DNA of 15,306 bases from Acidobacteriota bacterium (GCA_027067895.1 JAMOUY010000035.1:1-15306), one strand, 5' to 3'. Counted from the stretch's first letter, positions 1 to 7,003 are shown. Program-made: numbers and translations. The notes: a model not told the origin generated them from the letters alone.

Positions 1-2
1 AT

Positions 3-1634
3 ATTTCAAGGAAAGAAGGGGAAATTTATACTTTGGGCCCTTTAATTCACAACAATCAGGTTGTTTCCCTTCTTGAAACAAAGGGTGTAAAGGCTGAAAA
101 AAAAGTTGAGAATTTGAATAAAGGCACGGTTGTAATCAGGGCGCACGGCACAACGCCGGATATTCTTGAAAATTTGAAAGAAAAAGGCCTTGACGTTATA
201 AACCTTACCTGCCCGAAGGTTGGCAAGGTGCAGGGAATTATAAAAGGCCACGTGAAAAAAGGATACAAGGTTGTAATTGTAGGAGACGAAGGGCATGCGG
301 AAGTTATAAGTTTGAAAGGGTATTCGGGAAACACGGCCTTTGTTGTGGGAAGCGTTGAGGATGCCGAAAAACTTCCCAAGATGGAAAAAGTTATAGTTGT
401 TTCACAGACAACTTTCAGTTTTGACGAGTTTTTTGCAATTGTTGAAAAGGTTAAGGAAAAGGCAAAAGAGGTTAAAGAATTCTGCACAATATGCGATTCA
501 ACACACAGAAGGCAGGACGAGGTTAAAAAAATCGCTTCCGAAGTGGACTGTATGATAATAATCGGCGGAAAACACAGTGCAAACACAACGAGGCTTGCCG
601 AGATTTCCCGTAAGTTTTGCCCCGTTGTTTATCATATTGAAACGGAAGAAGAGTTAAAAGGTATTGATTTTTCCAAGTTTGAAAAGGTAGGGGTTTCGGC
701 AGGTGCTTCAACGCCGAATTGGATTATAAATTCCGTTGTGGATTATCTGAGGTTTGTTGACGAAAAGTCAAAGCCTCTCGCCAAGGCTTTGGGAATTATT
801 TTCAATTCCGGGCTTTTCAGAGGTATTTCGGCTTTTGTTTTTTCTTATGGGCTTTTAAAATTATACGGAGTAAAATCACCTTTGGAATTTTCCCTTATAG
901 CGTTTTTGTATATTTTTTCCATGACTTTGTTTAACGGATTGGTCAATCTTGAAGGGTTGAAATTCAGTAATCCGACAAAGTATTATTTCTTGAAAGAAAA
1001 CAAAAAACCTCTTGTTTTTGCAGGTTTATTATCACTCTTTTTTCTGTGTTATTTAAGTGTTTCGCTTTCATTCGGAGTTTTTGCAGTTGTTCTTTTGGCA
1101 TCTTTGCTCGGGCTTTTTTACAGAATTAAACTTAGGTTTAAAGGCGGAATTAAACGTCTTTTTGATATTCCCGGGTCAAAAAATGTTTTTTATGCCCTTG
1201 CTTGGTCAATCGTTATTAGTTTTATTCCTTTGTTTTTTACCGGGAAAGCGGGTTTTTGTTCTCTAATTCCCATGTTTTCTTTTGTCTTTACAGTTGTTTT
1301 TGCAGGCTCAATACTTTCCGACATAAAGGATATTCAGGGGGACAAGTTTTACGGAAGGGAAACGTTGCCTATTTTAATCGGAATAGAAAAGTCGGTAAAA
1401 ATAGCGGATAGGTTGGTTTTTCTTCTCATTGTTTCCCTTGTGATTTTTTCTTTTGTTTTTAAAACAAGTTTTCTTTTGTCCCTTCTTGCCGTGCTGTTTG
1501 GCGCTTACTATTGGATTATAAAGAGGTTTGTTATAAAGAAAAGAAACCTTTCCCCGATTTACTACGAGTTTCTTCTTGACAACTTCGCCCTTATTCCCGG
1601 GTTGTTTGCAATTCTTTTTTCCTTTTTGAAATAA
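3..1634 (+). CDS. ispH: IspH (HMBPP reductase) fused to a UbiA-family membrane prenyltransferase domain, 5' partial
   Basis: The reading frame is already open at base 3, so the gene begins before the window. About 30-35 residues are probably missing, including the first Fe-S cysteine. The TTG at base 33 is an internal Leu. Numbering from that Leu, residues 1-245 are IspH, which reduces HMBPP to IPP/DMAPP at the end of the MEP pathway. Visible signatures are GPLIHN (His6), RAHGT (His38), TCPKVGKV (Cys60), GHAEV (His88, Glu90), SQTTFS, ICDSTHRRQ (Cys154), GKHSANTTRL and SAGAST. From about 250 to 533 the protein is a multi-span membrane domain of the UbiA superfamily. It contains IPGSKNVFYALAW and a good second Asp motif, DIKDIQGDKFYGRETLP (430-446). 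The first motif, normally NDxxDxxxD, reads NGLVNLEGL (301-309) and lacks its aspartates. There is no stop or frameshift between the domains. The gene ends 3 bases before the convergent trmH-like gene. The IspH call is near certain. The UbiA fold is confident, but its substrate and activity are unknown. Confidence 0.93.
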   Translation: MSRKEGEIYTLGPLIHNNQVVSLLETKGVKAEKKVENLNKGTVVIRAHGTTPDILENLKEKGLDVINLTCPKVGKVQGIIKGHVKKGYKVVIVGDEGHAEVISLKGYSGNTAFVVGSVEDAEKLPKMEKVIVVSQTTFSFDEFFAIVEKVKEKAKEVKEFCTICDSTHRRQDEVKKIASEVDCMIIIGGKHSANTTRLAEISRKFCPVVYHIETEEELKGIDFSKFEKVGVSAGASTPNWIINSVVDYLRFVDEKSKPLAKALGIIFNSGLFRGISAFVFSYGLLKLYGVKSPLEFSLIAFLYIFSMTLFNGLVNLEGLKFSNPTKYYFLKENKKPLVFAGLLSLFFLCYLSVSLSFGVFAVVLLASLLGLFYRIKLRFKGGIKRLFDIPGSKNVFYALAWSIVISFIPLFFTGKAGFCSLIPMFSFVFTVVFAGSILSDIKDIQGDKFYGRETLPILIGIEKSVKIADRLVFLLIVSLVIFSFVFKTSFLLSLLAVLFGAYYWIIKRFVIKKRNLSPIYYEFLLDNFALIPGLFAILFSFLK

Positions 1635-1637
1635 AAT

Positions 1638-2297
1638 TTATTTCCTGTTTTGCAGGTCTTTAAGCATAATATCGCTGTTTTTAATCGCTTTTTTCAAAAA
1701 TTCAAAGTAGATATTTTCTTTTTCTTCTTCGCTTAAATCGGAATTGTTTTCAATTTTTTCTCTGTAAGCATAGGTGGTGTGGGATAAAATTATTGCGCTT
1801 GCAACAGACACGTTGAAACTCTCTGTAAAGCCAAACATTGGTATTGTAAATTCGCAGTCTGCATATTTTAGAATTTCCTTTGAAATTCCGTCATGCTCGT
1901 TTCCAACCACAAAAGCGTATTTTCCGTCTTTTTCAATCTCAATATCGGTAAGTTTCACCGATTTTTCCCCGACGTTTGCAACGAAAATCTTAAATCCTTT
2001 TTCCCTTAATTCTTTTACGCACGGGGAATAATCCTGAAATCTGCGTAAATCAAGCCATTTGTGGCTGTATTTTGTTACGCATTTGTTTATCTCAAACTCA
2101 TAGTCTTTTTCAATAATGTAAACGTCTTTTAGTCCAAGCCCTTCGGCAGTCCTTAATACGGCGCTTGTGTTGTGGGAATCAAGAAGATTGTCAAGCACAA
2201 TGGTAATGTTTTGAATTTTTGAGTTCACAACCTGTTTTATTCTGTTTAGCCTTTTTTCGCTTAGCAGAGATTCAAGAAATTCTATTTGCTCTTTCAT
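1638..2297 (-). CDS. trmH: TrmH-like SpoU-family tRNA/rRNA 2'-O-ribose methyltransferase
   Basis: This is an SPOUT (knotted) methyltransferase of about 219 residues. It transfers a methyl group from SAM to a ribose 2'-OH, and the closest family I recognise is TrmH (Gm18 of tRNA). Motif 1 is the Asn...Arg segment SHNTSAVLRTAEGLGL near the N-terminus. Motif 2 is VVGNEHDGIS in the middle. Motif 3 is IPMFGFTESFNVSVASAI, which with motif 2 forms the SAM-binding knot. The length is typical of TrmH without an extra N-terminal domain. I chose the ATG at 2297. A GTG three codons upstream (2306) is also possible, and neither has a convincing Shine-Dalgarno. The start lies just downstream of the Nfu gene's terminator, so expression may depend on read-through or a promoter I cannot identify. 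The exact target (tRNA G18 or another nucleotide, or rRNA) cannot be settled from sequence alone. Confidence 0.9.
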   Translation of the reverse strand: MKEQIEFLESLLSEKRLNRIKQVVNSKIQNITIVLDNLLDSHNTSAVLRTAEGLGLKDVYIIEKDYEFEINKCVTKYSHKWLDLRRFQDYSPCVKELREKGFKIFVANVGEKSVKLTDIEIEKDGKYAFVVGNEHDGISKEILKYADCEFTIPMFGFTESFNVSVASAIILSHTTYAYREKIENNSDLSEEEKENIYFEFLKKAIKNSDIMLKDLQNRK

Positions 2298-2308
2298 TTT
2301 CAACACAA

Positions 2309-2335
2309 CAAAAAAGCCCCGAAAACCGGGGCTTT
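2309..2335 (-). terminator. Rho-independent terminator after the Nfu-like gene
   Basis: A GC-rich stem AGCCCCG/CGGGGCT (2315-2321 with 2327-2333) has a five-base loop. It is extended by two A-T pairs and, read on the minus strand, is followed by a run of six T. It sits directly after the Nfu-like stop codon and ends about 12 bases before the ATG of the trmH-like gene. Confidence 0.85.
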
Positions 2336-2338
2336 AAT

Positions 2339-2563
2339 TTATACCTGAACAACTTCCTTAACTTCCGGGACTTCCTCTTTCAGTCTTTCTTCAATAAAAA
2401 GTTTGAGAGTCATTGTTGACATGGGGCATCCGCCGCATGCTCCCAAAAGTTTTACGTAAACCGTTCCGTCTTCGTATTTCAAAAATTCAACGTCTCCGCC
2501 GTCCATTTGAAGGGCGGGTCTTATGTTGTTCAAAGCCTTTTCAATTCTTTCCTGAATTTCCAT
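2339..2563 (-). CDS. Nfu/NifU C-terminal-domain Fe-S cluster scaffold or carrier protein
   Basis: This is a stand-alone NifU C-terminal (Nfu) domain of 74 residues. Such proteins bind a [4Fe-4S] cluster between two subunits and pass it to target apoproteins. The family signature is complete: RPALQMDGGDVEF near residues 15-27 and GACGGCPMSTMTL with the CxxC pair Cys43/Cys46. There is no A-type or IscU domain, so it is the minimal Nfu form. The start is the ATG at 2563, preceded at 4 bases by a perfect AAGGAGG. An in-frame TTG at 2584 would add seven residues that include the ribosome-binding site and is rejected. It lies 22 bases after the lysine aminotransferase gene and is probably co-transcribed with it. 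The two functions have no obvious link. IspH in this window is an Fe-S enzyme that such a carrier could serve, but that is inference. Confidence 0.93.
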   Translation of the reverse strand: MEIQERIEKALNNIRPALQMDGGDVEFLKYEDGTVYVKLLGACGGCPMSTMTLKLFIEERLKEEVPEVKEVVQV

Positions 2564-2567
2564 GATT

Positions 2568-2574
2568 CCTCCTT
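2568..2574 (-). promoter_or_regulatory. Ribosome binding site that fixes the Nfu start
   Basis: A perfect AAGGAGG on the minus strand lies 4 bases before the ATG at 2563. It decides against the longer TTG start at 2584. Confidence 0.85.
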
Positions 2575-2585
2575 GTTCGCTCAAA

Positions 2586-3905
2586 TTATGCCTTTAATAC
2601 TTCGGCAAGAATGTTTATGCCTTCGTCAATTATTTCTTTGGTTATTGTCAAAGCGGGTCTGAATCTGATTGATTTTTCCCCTGATTTCAAAACGGCAAGC
2701 CCTTTTTCAAAGCATTTGTTGAATACTTCGTTTCTTACTTCCGGAGTTTCAAGTTCAACTGCGGCAAAAAGTCCTTTTCCTCTAATGTTGGAAAGTTTTA
2801 CCTTTGAAACTTCCTGTAACTCATATAGTTTATCAAGCAGGTAATCGCCCATTTTTGCGGCGTTTTCAACAAGGTTTTCCTCGTGTATAATTTCAAGCAC
2901 TTTTTGTGCCCTAACCATGTCAACAATGTTTGCGCCCCATGTTGAGTTGATTCTTGAAGAAACCTTGAAAACTGAGTCAACTTCGTTTACCTTATCCGAT
3001 GACATAATTCCGCAAACCTGCATTTTCTTTCCGAAAGAAACTATATCGGGGGTAAATCCGAAATGTTCAAAGCACCACATTTTTCCTGTTGCGGCGACGC
3101 CTGTCTGCACTTCGTCAACAATGTAGAGAATATCGTTTTCTTCTGTGATTTCTCTCAACTTTCTCAAAAATTCAGGCCTAAAATGGTTGTCTCCGCCTTC
3201 GCCCTGAATAGGCTCAATAATAAGGCAGGCAATATCGTCTTTGTTTTCGTTTATCGCTTTGTAGATTTCGTCAATAGCCTTGTTTTCAAGTTCAATTACC
3301 TTTTTGAGATTTTCTTCGTTTAGAGGGAATTCAATCTTGGGATTTGTGATTCTCGGCCAGTCAAATTTCGGGAAGTATTTTACTTTTGTCGGGTCTGTGT
3401 TTGTAAGGCTCATTGTGTATCCCGTTCTTCCGTGAAAAGCCTCTTTGAAATGAATTACAAGGTGTCCCTTTTCCTCTTTGTATCCCTTTGCGAAATTCTT
3501 TCTTACCTTCCAGTCAAATGCGGTTTTTAAAGCGTTTTCAACCGCAAGCGCTCCGCCGTCAATAAAAAAGTAGTTGGGCAATTCCGGGTGAGCGCCTAAC
3601 TTTGCGAATGTTTCAACAAATTCCGCCATAAATGTGGTGTAAATATCCGAATTTGCAACTTTATGGATTGAAGCGATTTTAAGCCTTTCCAAAAATTCAG
3701 GGTCTTTCATTTTAGGATGGTTGAAACCTAACGGCAGAGAAGCGAAGAAAGCGTAGAAGTCAATATACTTCTTTCCGTCTCTTGCGTCAACCATGTAGCA
3801 GTTTTCGCTTTTTTCAAGGTCAAGGACAATGTGGAAACCGTCAACAAGCATGTGTTTTTTCAAGGTATCAAGCACATCGTTAGGCTTTACTTTTATTGAT
3901 TCCAT
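2586..3905 (-). CDS. lat: L-lysine 6-aminotransferase (lysine epsilon-aminotransferase), class-III PLP enzyme
   Basis: This 439-residue class-III (ornithine/GABA type) aminotransferase closely resembles the LAT family (Rv3290c type). It moves the epsilon-amino group of L-lysine to 2-oxoglutarate, giving 2-aminoadipate-6-semialdehyde, which cyclises to piperideine-6-carboxylate, plus glutamate. Visible features are FIDGGALAVENALKTAF (about 114-130), the FHGRTGY turn, the Asp-Glu of YIVDEVQTGVAATGK (Asp264) that contacts the PLP ring, and the PLP-lysine segment SFGKKMQVCG (Lys293/Lys294). SSRINSTWGANIVDMVRA is a stretch typical of LAT and not of general ornithine aminotransferases. Length matches the family. 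The ATG has AAGGAG (3912-3917) 6 bases upstream. Its own promoter lies at 3937-3964. No piperideine-6-carboxylate/aminoadipate-semialdehyde dehydrogenase or saccharopine pathway gene lies nearby, so the pathway context is incomplete here. Confidence 0.93.
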   Translation of the reverse strand: MESIKVKPNDVLDTLKKHMLVDGFHIVLDLEKSENCYMVDARDGKKYIDFYAFFASLPLGFNHPKMKDPEFLERLKIASIHKVANSDIYTTFMAEFVETFAKLGAHPELPNYFFIDGGALAVENALKTAFDWKVRKNFAKGYKEEKGHLVIHFKEAFHGRTGYTMSLTNTDPTKVKYFPKFDWPRITNPKIEFPLNEENLKKVIELENKAIDEIYKAINENKDDIACLIIEPIQGEGGDNHFRPEFLRKLREITEENDILYIVDEVQTGVAATGKMWCFEHFGFTPDIVSFGKKMQVCGIMSSDKVNEVDSVFKVSSRINSTWGANIVDMVRAQKVLEIIHEENLVENAAKMGDYLLDKLYELQEVSKVKLSNIRGKGLFAAVELETPEVRNEVFNKCFEKGLAVLKSGEKSIRFRPALTITKEIIDEGINILAEVLKA

Positions 3906-3936
3906 ATCTTACTCCTTAATAAAATTTTACCTCTGT

Positions 3937-3964
3937 ATATTACCAGAATAGGCTTTAAGGTCAA
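3937..3964 (-). promoter_or_regulatory. Sigma-70-type promoter of lat
   Basis: On the minus strand: TTGACC (3964-3959), a 16-base spacer, then TAATAT (3942-3937) preceded by TGG, an extended -10 arrangement. Transcription would start near 3930, leaving a short leader that carries the AAGGAG site. The -35 matches consensus at 5 of 6 positions. Confidence 0.7.
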
Positions 3965-3976
3965 CAGATTTGTTGA
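3961..3976. repeat. Palindrome overlapping the lat -35 box (possible operator)
   Basis: TCAACA-GATT-TGTTGA is a perfect 6-4-6 inverted repeat. It shares four bases with the -35 box of lat and lies in the 75-base gap after the upstream gene. A T-run follows it only on the plus strand, where no gene is transcribed towards it. It therefore does not look like a terminator for its minus-strand neighbours. A repressor site is an inference from position. Confidence 0.45.
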
Positions 3977-3980
3977 TTTT

Positions 3981-4910
3981 TTATTTCAATAAATCGGGAT
4001 TGCCTTTTGCTACAAATTTTACCAATGCGTCATTGAAAATTGAGTCGGGAAATCTCTGTTTGTCAGGATATTTTTCCCTAAACGCCTGATAACTTTTTTC
4101 AATATCTTCTTTCAAAAGTTCTCTCAAATGACCTTTAACAAGTCCCTGCTTGATTTTGTCTTCGTTGTAAAGTTTTATATCGCTTGCGAGAGCATTTGCA
4201 TATCTTCTCGCTTTTTTAAGAAGCGGGTCTTCTTCGCCGGATGCAGCAGGCTTTGCCGATTCTTGTTTTTTTTCCATTGTTTTAAACTGCTGTGTTTTCA
4301 TTTCTCCGTGTGTTTTCAGCGGAAGAAGGTTCAATTCTCTTTCAAACATTGAAGTTGCTACTTCAAACAGTTTTTCGTTTCCGTTTTCCTTTAACTCAAA
4401 GACGAAAAATCCTGCCTGCTTGTATTTTATAAAAAGCGGAATAGCAATTGTTTTTTCTTGATTCAAAAGAGATTTTAATTCTTCCGGAAAAATCGGGTCC
4501 GAAAGTTTTTTGGGTTCCATAAATATAATTTTTTTGATTTTAAAATCCTTTTGAGGTCTATTTCCGCTTCCTTTTGCGGCGTAACATATTGAATAATCTC
4601 CTTTGAAGATAAAAAATCCGATATAATTTGTCAATTCTGAAAGGGAAGCGAAAAAACCTTCAATCAACTCTTTTTGATTTGTGCTTTGTTTTAAAACAAG
4701 ATTGAGATTGTGCAGTGCGTCAATATTTCCTGATTGCCCCCCTGATTTTTCCTCGCCTGTAAAAACTTTTGAGATAAGAGGCTCAACATCTTCCGGTTTG
4801 AGATAAAAATCTTTTTGAAACGCTTTTTCAATATCCATTTTAAGTTCGCTTATAACTTTATCAACTTTAAAATTGATAAATTGTAAAATCAATTCTTTTT
4901 GGTTTTCCAT
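3981..4910 (-). CDS. Uncharacterised protein, possible GAF-like sensor domain plus conserved C-terminal helical module
   Basis: This is a 309-residue soluble protein with no signal peptide or membrane segment. Residues 1-60 are helical and charged. Residues about 65-200 alternate predicted strands and helices (KELIEGFFASLSELTNYIGF; IAIPLFIKYKQAGFFVFE), suggesting a degenerate GAF-type fold, but I see no ligand residues. A polar linker rich in Lys, Glu, Ser and Ala (about 205-225) leads to a C-terminal module beginning LLKKARRYANALASDIKLYN (about 226-309). I recall similar KARR-xxx-DIKLYNE segments followed by LLKEDIEKS at the C-termini of signalling proteins from Acidobacteriota and related groups. 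That is memory and not a search. The ATG is preceded by GGGAGAGG. The gene is divergent from the dnaK operon and upstream of lat in the same direction. A role in stress or metabolic signalling would be speculation. Confidence 0.8.
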   Translation of the reverse strand: MENQKELILQFINFKVDKVISELKMDIEKAFQKDFYLKPEDVEPLISKVFTGEEKSGGQSGNIDALHNLNLVLKQSTNQKELIEGFFASLSELTNYIGFFIFKGDYSICYAAKGSGNRPQKDFKIKKIIFMEPKKLSDPIFPEELKSLLNQEKTIAIPLFIKYKQAGFFVFELKENGNEKLFEVATSMFERELNLLPLKTHGEMKTQQFKTMEKKQESAKPAASGEEDPLLKKARRYANALASDIKLYNEDKIKQGLVKGHLRELLKEDIEKSYQAFREKYPDKQRFPDSIFNDALVKFVAKGNPDLLK

Positions 4911-4941
4911 AATCCTCTCCCTTTTTTAATTTCTAATTTCT

Positions 4942-4964
4942 ATTATAATAGATTTTTTTTAGAT
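4942..4964 (-). promoter_or_regulatory. Possible promoter of the GAF-like gene
   Basis: A perfect TATAAT on the minus strand (4947-4942) lies 31 bases before the ATG, with A/T-rich DNA upstream. No good -35 is present at 16-18 bases; the best is TTCTAA, 3 of 6. The -10 lies inside a 14-base palindrome, TCTATTATAATAGA (4939-4952). Confidence 0.45.
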
Positions 4965-5024
4965 TAGAATTTTTTTTAAAAAAATATGTTTTTTAAAAAT
5001 CTGATAATATTTTTATAATAAAAA

Positions 5025-5045
5025 CTTGACAACAACGCACTAAAA
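5025..5045. promoter_or_regulatory. Candidate HspR operator (HAIR-like element)
   Basis: CTTGACA-N7-ACTAAAA has the exact architecture of the HspR-associated inverted repeat (CTTGAGT-N7-ACTCAAG). Each half matches 5 of 7 bases and the spacer is the same. It covers the -35 box of the dnaK promoter, and an HspR-type repressor is encoded in the same operon. The half-sites are degenerate, so binding is inferred. Confidence 0.5.
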
Positions 5046-5054
5046 TTTTATATT
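5026..5054 (+). promoter_or_regulatory. Sigma-70-type promoter of the dnaK operon
   Basis: A consensus TTGACA (5026-5031), a 17-base spacer and TATATT (5049-5054, 5 of 6) give a strong housekeeping promoter. A very A/T-rich tract lies just upstream and could act as an UP element. Transcription would start near 5061, leaving a leader of about 30 bases. I see no CIRCE element (TTAGCACTC-N9-GAGTGCTAA) here. Confidence 0.8.
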
Positions 5055-5089
5055 ATTAACGGTTGAAAAAATGAATTTAGGAGGTAATT

Positions 5090-7003
5090 ATGGGAAAAAT
5101 AATTGGAATTGACCTTGGAACTACAAACTCCGTTGTTGCGGTAATGGAAGGAAACGACGTAACCGTTATTCCTAATCAGGAAGGTTCAAGAACAACTCCT
5201 TCCGTTGTTGCGTTTACCAAAAACGGAGAAATTCTTGTCGGACAGGTTGCCAAAAGGCAGGCAATAACAAATCCTGAAAATACAATCTTTTCCATAAAGA
5301 GATTTATGGGAAGAAGGTATGACGAGGTAACCGAAGAAATGAAAATGGTGCCTTACAAGGTTGTAAAGGCTCCGAACGGAGACGTTAGGGTTGAGATTAA
5401 CGGAAAACTCTATTCTCCGCCTGAAATTTCGGCAAAAATTTTGCAGAAATTGAAAAAAGCGGCGGAAGATTATTTGGGAGAAAAAGTTACCGAAGCGGTA
5501 ATTACCGTGCCTGCATACTTTAACGATGCTCAAAGGCAGGCTACGAAAGATGCCGGAAAGATTGCCGGACTTGAAGTAAAAAGAATTATCAACGAGCCGA
5601 CAGCCGCTGCTTTGGCTTACGGCCTTGACAAAAAGAAAGACGAAACCATTGCTGTTTACGACTTTGGTGGCGGAACTTTTGATATTTCCATTCTTGAAGT
5701 GGGTGACGGAGTTGTTGAAGTTAAGTCAACAAACGGAGATACCCATTTGGGCGGAGACAACATTGACCAGAGAATTATTGACTGGCTTGTTGAAGAGTTT
5801 AAGAAAGACCAAGGCATTGATTTGAGCAAGGACAAAATGGCGTTGCAGAGGCTTAAAGAAGCGGCTGAAAAGGCAAAAATTGAATTGTCTTCCATGATGG
5901 AAACCGAAATCAATCTGCCTTTTATCACCGCTGACGCATCAGGCCCGAAACACTTGAATATCAAACTTACAAGGGCAAAACTTGAATCAATGATTGAAGA
6001 CTTGATTGAAAGAACAATGGAGCCTTGCAAAAAGGCGCTTGAAGATGCAGGACTTACCGCGTCCGATATAGACGAAGTCGTTCTTGTGGGCGGTTCAACA
6101 AGGATTCCGCTTGTTCAGAAAAAGGTTACCGAATTTTTCGGCAAAGAGCCTCATAAAGGCGTTAACCCTGACGAGGTTGTTGCTATCGGTGCCGCTATTC
6201 AGGGCGGAGTTTTGGCAGGAGACGTAAAAGACGTTCTTCTTCTTGACGTAACCCCGCTTTCTTTGGGTGTTGAAACTCAGGGCGGAGTTATGACTGTTAT
6301 GATTCCGAGAAACACTACAATACCTACCAAGAAAACGGAGGTATTCACAACTGCGACTGATAACCAGACAAGCGTTGAAATTCACGTATTGCAGGGTGAA
6401 AGGCCTCTTGCGAAAGACAACAAGTCTCTCGGTAGGTTTCACCTTATGGGAATTCCGCCTGCACCGAGGGGAGTTCCTCAGATTGAGGTTACCTTTGATA
6501 TTGACGCAAACGGAATTTTAAACGTTAGCGCAAGAGACAGGGCAACAGGAAAAGAGCAGAAAATTACAATAACCGGTTCAAGCGGATTGTCCAAGGAAGA
6601 AATAGACAGAATGGTGAAAGAAGCGGAAGCACATGCGGAAGAGGATAAAAAGAGGGCTCAGTTGATTGAAGCGAGAAACAGGGGAGATTCTTTAATCTAT
6701 CAGATTGAGAAACTTCTCAAAGACCATGCGGACAAGATTACCGAGGCTGACAAGCAGGCTATTGAATCTGCAATATCTCAGTTGAAAACCGCTATGGAAG
6801 GTGAGGATGTAAACGCAATCAACTCTGCGATTGAAAACCTTACCAATGTTTCTCACAAACTCTCTCAGTATCTCTATCAGGGTCAGGACGGAGCGGGTCA
6901 GGCCGGTACGGGTCAGGCATCCGCATCCGGTGATGCTCAGGCTCAAACTTCTTCTGATAACAATGACGGAGACGATGTTGTTGATGCGGAAATCGTTGAA
7001 TAA
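5090..7003 (+). CDS. dnaK: Molecular chaperone DnaK (Hsp70)
   Basis: This is a complete 637-residue Hsp70, the normal bacterial length. It is the ATP-driven cytosolic chaperone that binds unfolded segments, working with DnaJ and GrpE. The N-terminal ATPase domain shows the phosphate-1 loop GIDLGTTNS (6-14), [34 protein letters not shown], the phosphate-2 motif [10 protein letters not shown] and the adenosine motif [11 protein letters not shown]. The conserved linker [16 protein letters not shown] then leads into the substrate-binding beta domain and a helical lid. The tail is Gly/Gln/Ala-rich and ends [12 protein letters not shown], the acidic end typical of bacterial DnaK. AGGAGG (5079-5084) lies 5 bases before the ATG. 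It is the first gene of the operon with dnaJ, hspR and a sigma factor. grpE, often found between or next to these genes, is absent from the window. Confidence 0.99.
   Translation: MGKIIGIDLGTTNSVVAVMEGNDVTVIPNQEGSRTTPSVVAFTKNGEILVGQVAKRQAITNPENTIFSIKRFMGRRYDEVTEEMKMVPYKVVKAPNGDVRVEINGKLYSPPEISAKILQKLKKAAEDYLGEKVTEAVITVPAYFNDAQRQATKDAGKIAGLEVKRIINEPTAAALAYGLDKKKDETIAVYDFGGGTFDISILEVGDGVVEVKSTNGDTHLGGDNIDQRIIDWLVEEFKKDQGIDLSKDKMALQRLKEAAEKAKIELSSMMETEINLPFITADASGPKHLNIKLTRAKLESMIEDLIERTMEPCKKALEDAGLTASDIDEVVLVGGSTRIPLVQKKVTEFFGKEPHKGVNPDEVVAIGAAIQGGVLAGDVKDVLLLDVTPLSLGVETQGGVMTVMIPRNTTIPTKKTEVFTTATDNQTSVEIHVLQGERPLAKDNKSLGRFHLMGIPPAPRGVPQIEVTFDIDANGILNVSARDRATGKEQKITITGSSGLSKEEIDRMVKEAEAHAEEDKKRAQLIEARNRGDSLIYQIEKLLKDHADKITEADKQAIESAISQLKTAMEGEDVNAINSAIENLTNVSHKLSQYLYQGQDGAGQAGTGQASASGDAQAQTSSDNNDGDDVVDAEIVE

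Noticed and set aside
33..35. TTG as the start of the IspH-UbiA gene
   Set aside because: The frame is open to base 3 and codes IspH residues (EIYT) before this Leu, so the true start lies outside the window.
2338..2343. TATAAA on the minus strand at the end of nfu as a trmH promoter
   Set aside because: There is no supporting -35, and the implied start site falls inside the terminator hairpin.
2564..2584. Longer Nfu protein starting at TTG 2584
   Set aside because: The extra codons contain the AAGGAGG site that serves the ATG at 2563, and the family does not need the extension.
3961..3985. The TCAACA/TGTTGA hairpin as a terminator for the GAF-like gene
   Set aside because: Its T-run follows on the plus strand only. 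On the transcribed minus strand no U-run follows the stem.
4950..5002. Phased A-tracts forming intrinsically bent DNA upstream of dnaK
   Set aside because: The T/A runs are spaced about 17 bases apart, not about 10.5, so they are not in helical phase. I treat the tract simply as an A/T-rich UP-like region.
4911..5089. CIRCE (HrcA) element upstream of dnaK
   Set aside because: No TTAGCACTC-N9-GAGTGCTAA or recognisable half-site is present.
5071..5112. Short upstream ORF overlapping the dnaK start
   Set aside because: This 13-codon frame has no ribosome-binding site and arises by chance from the leader ATG.
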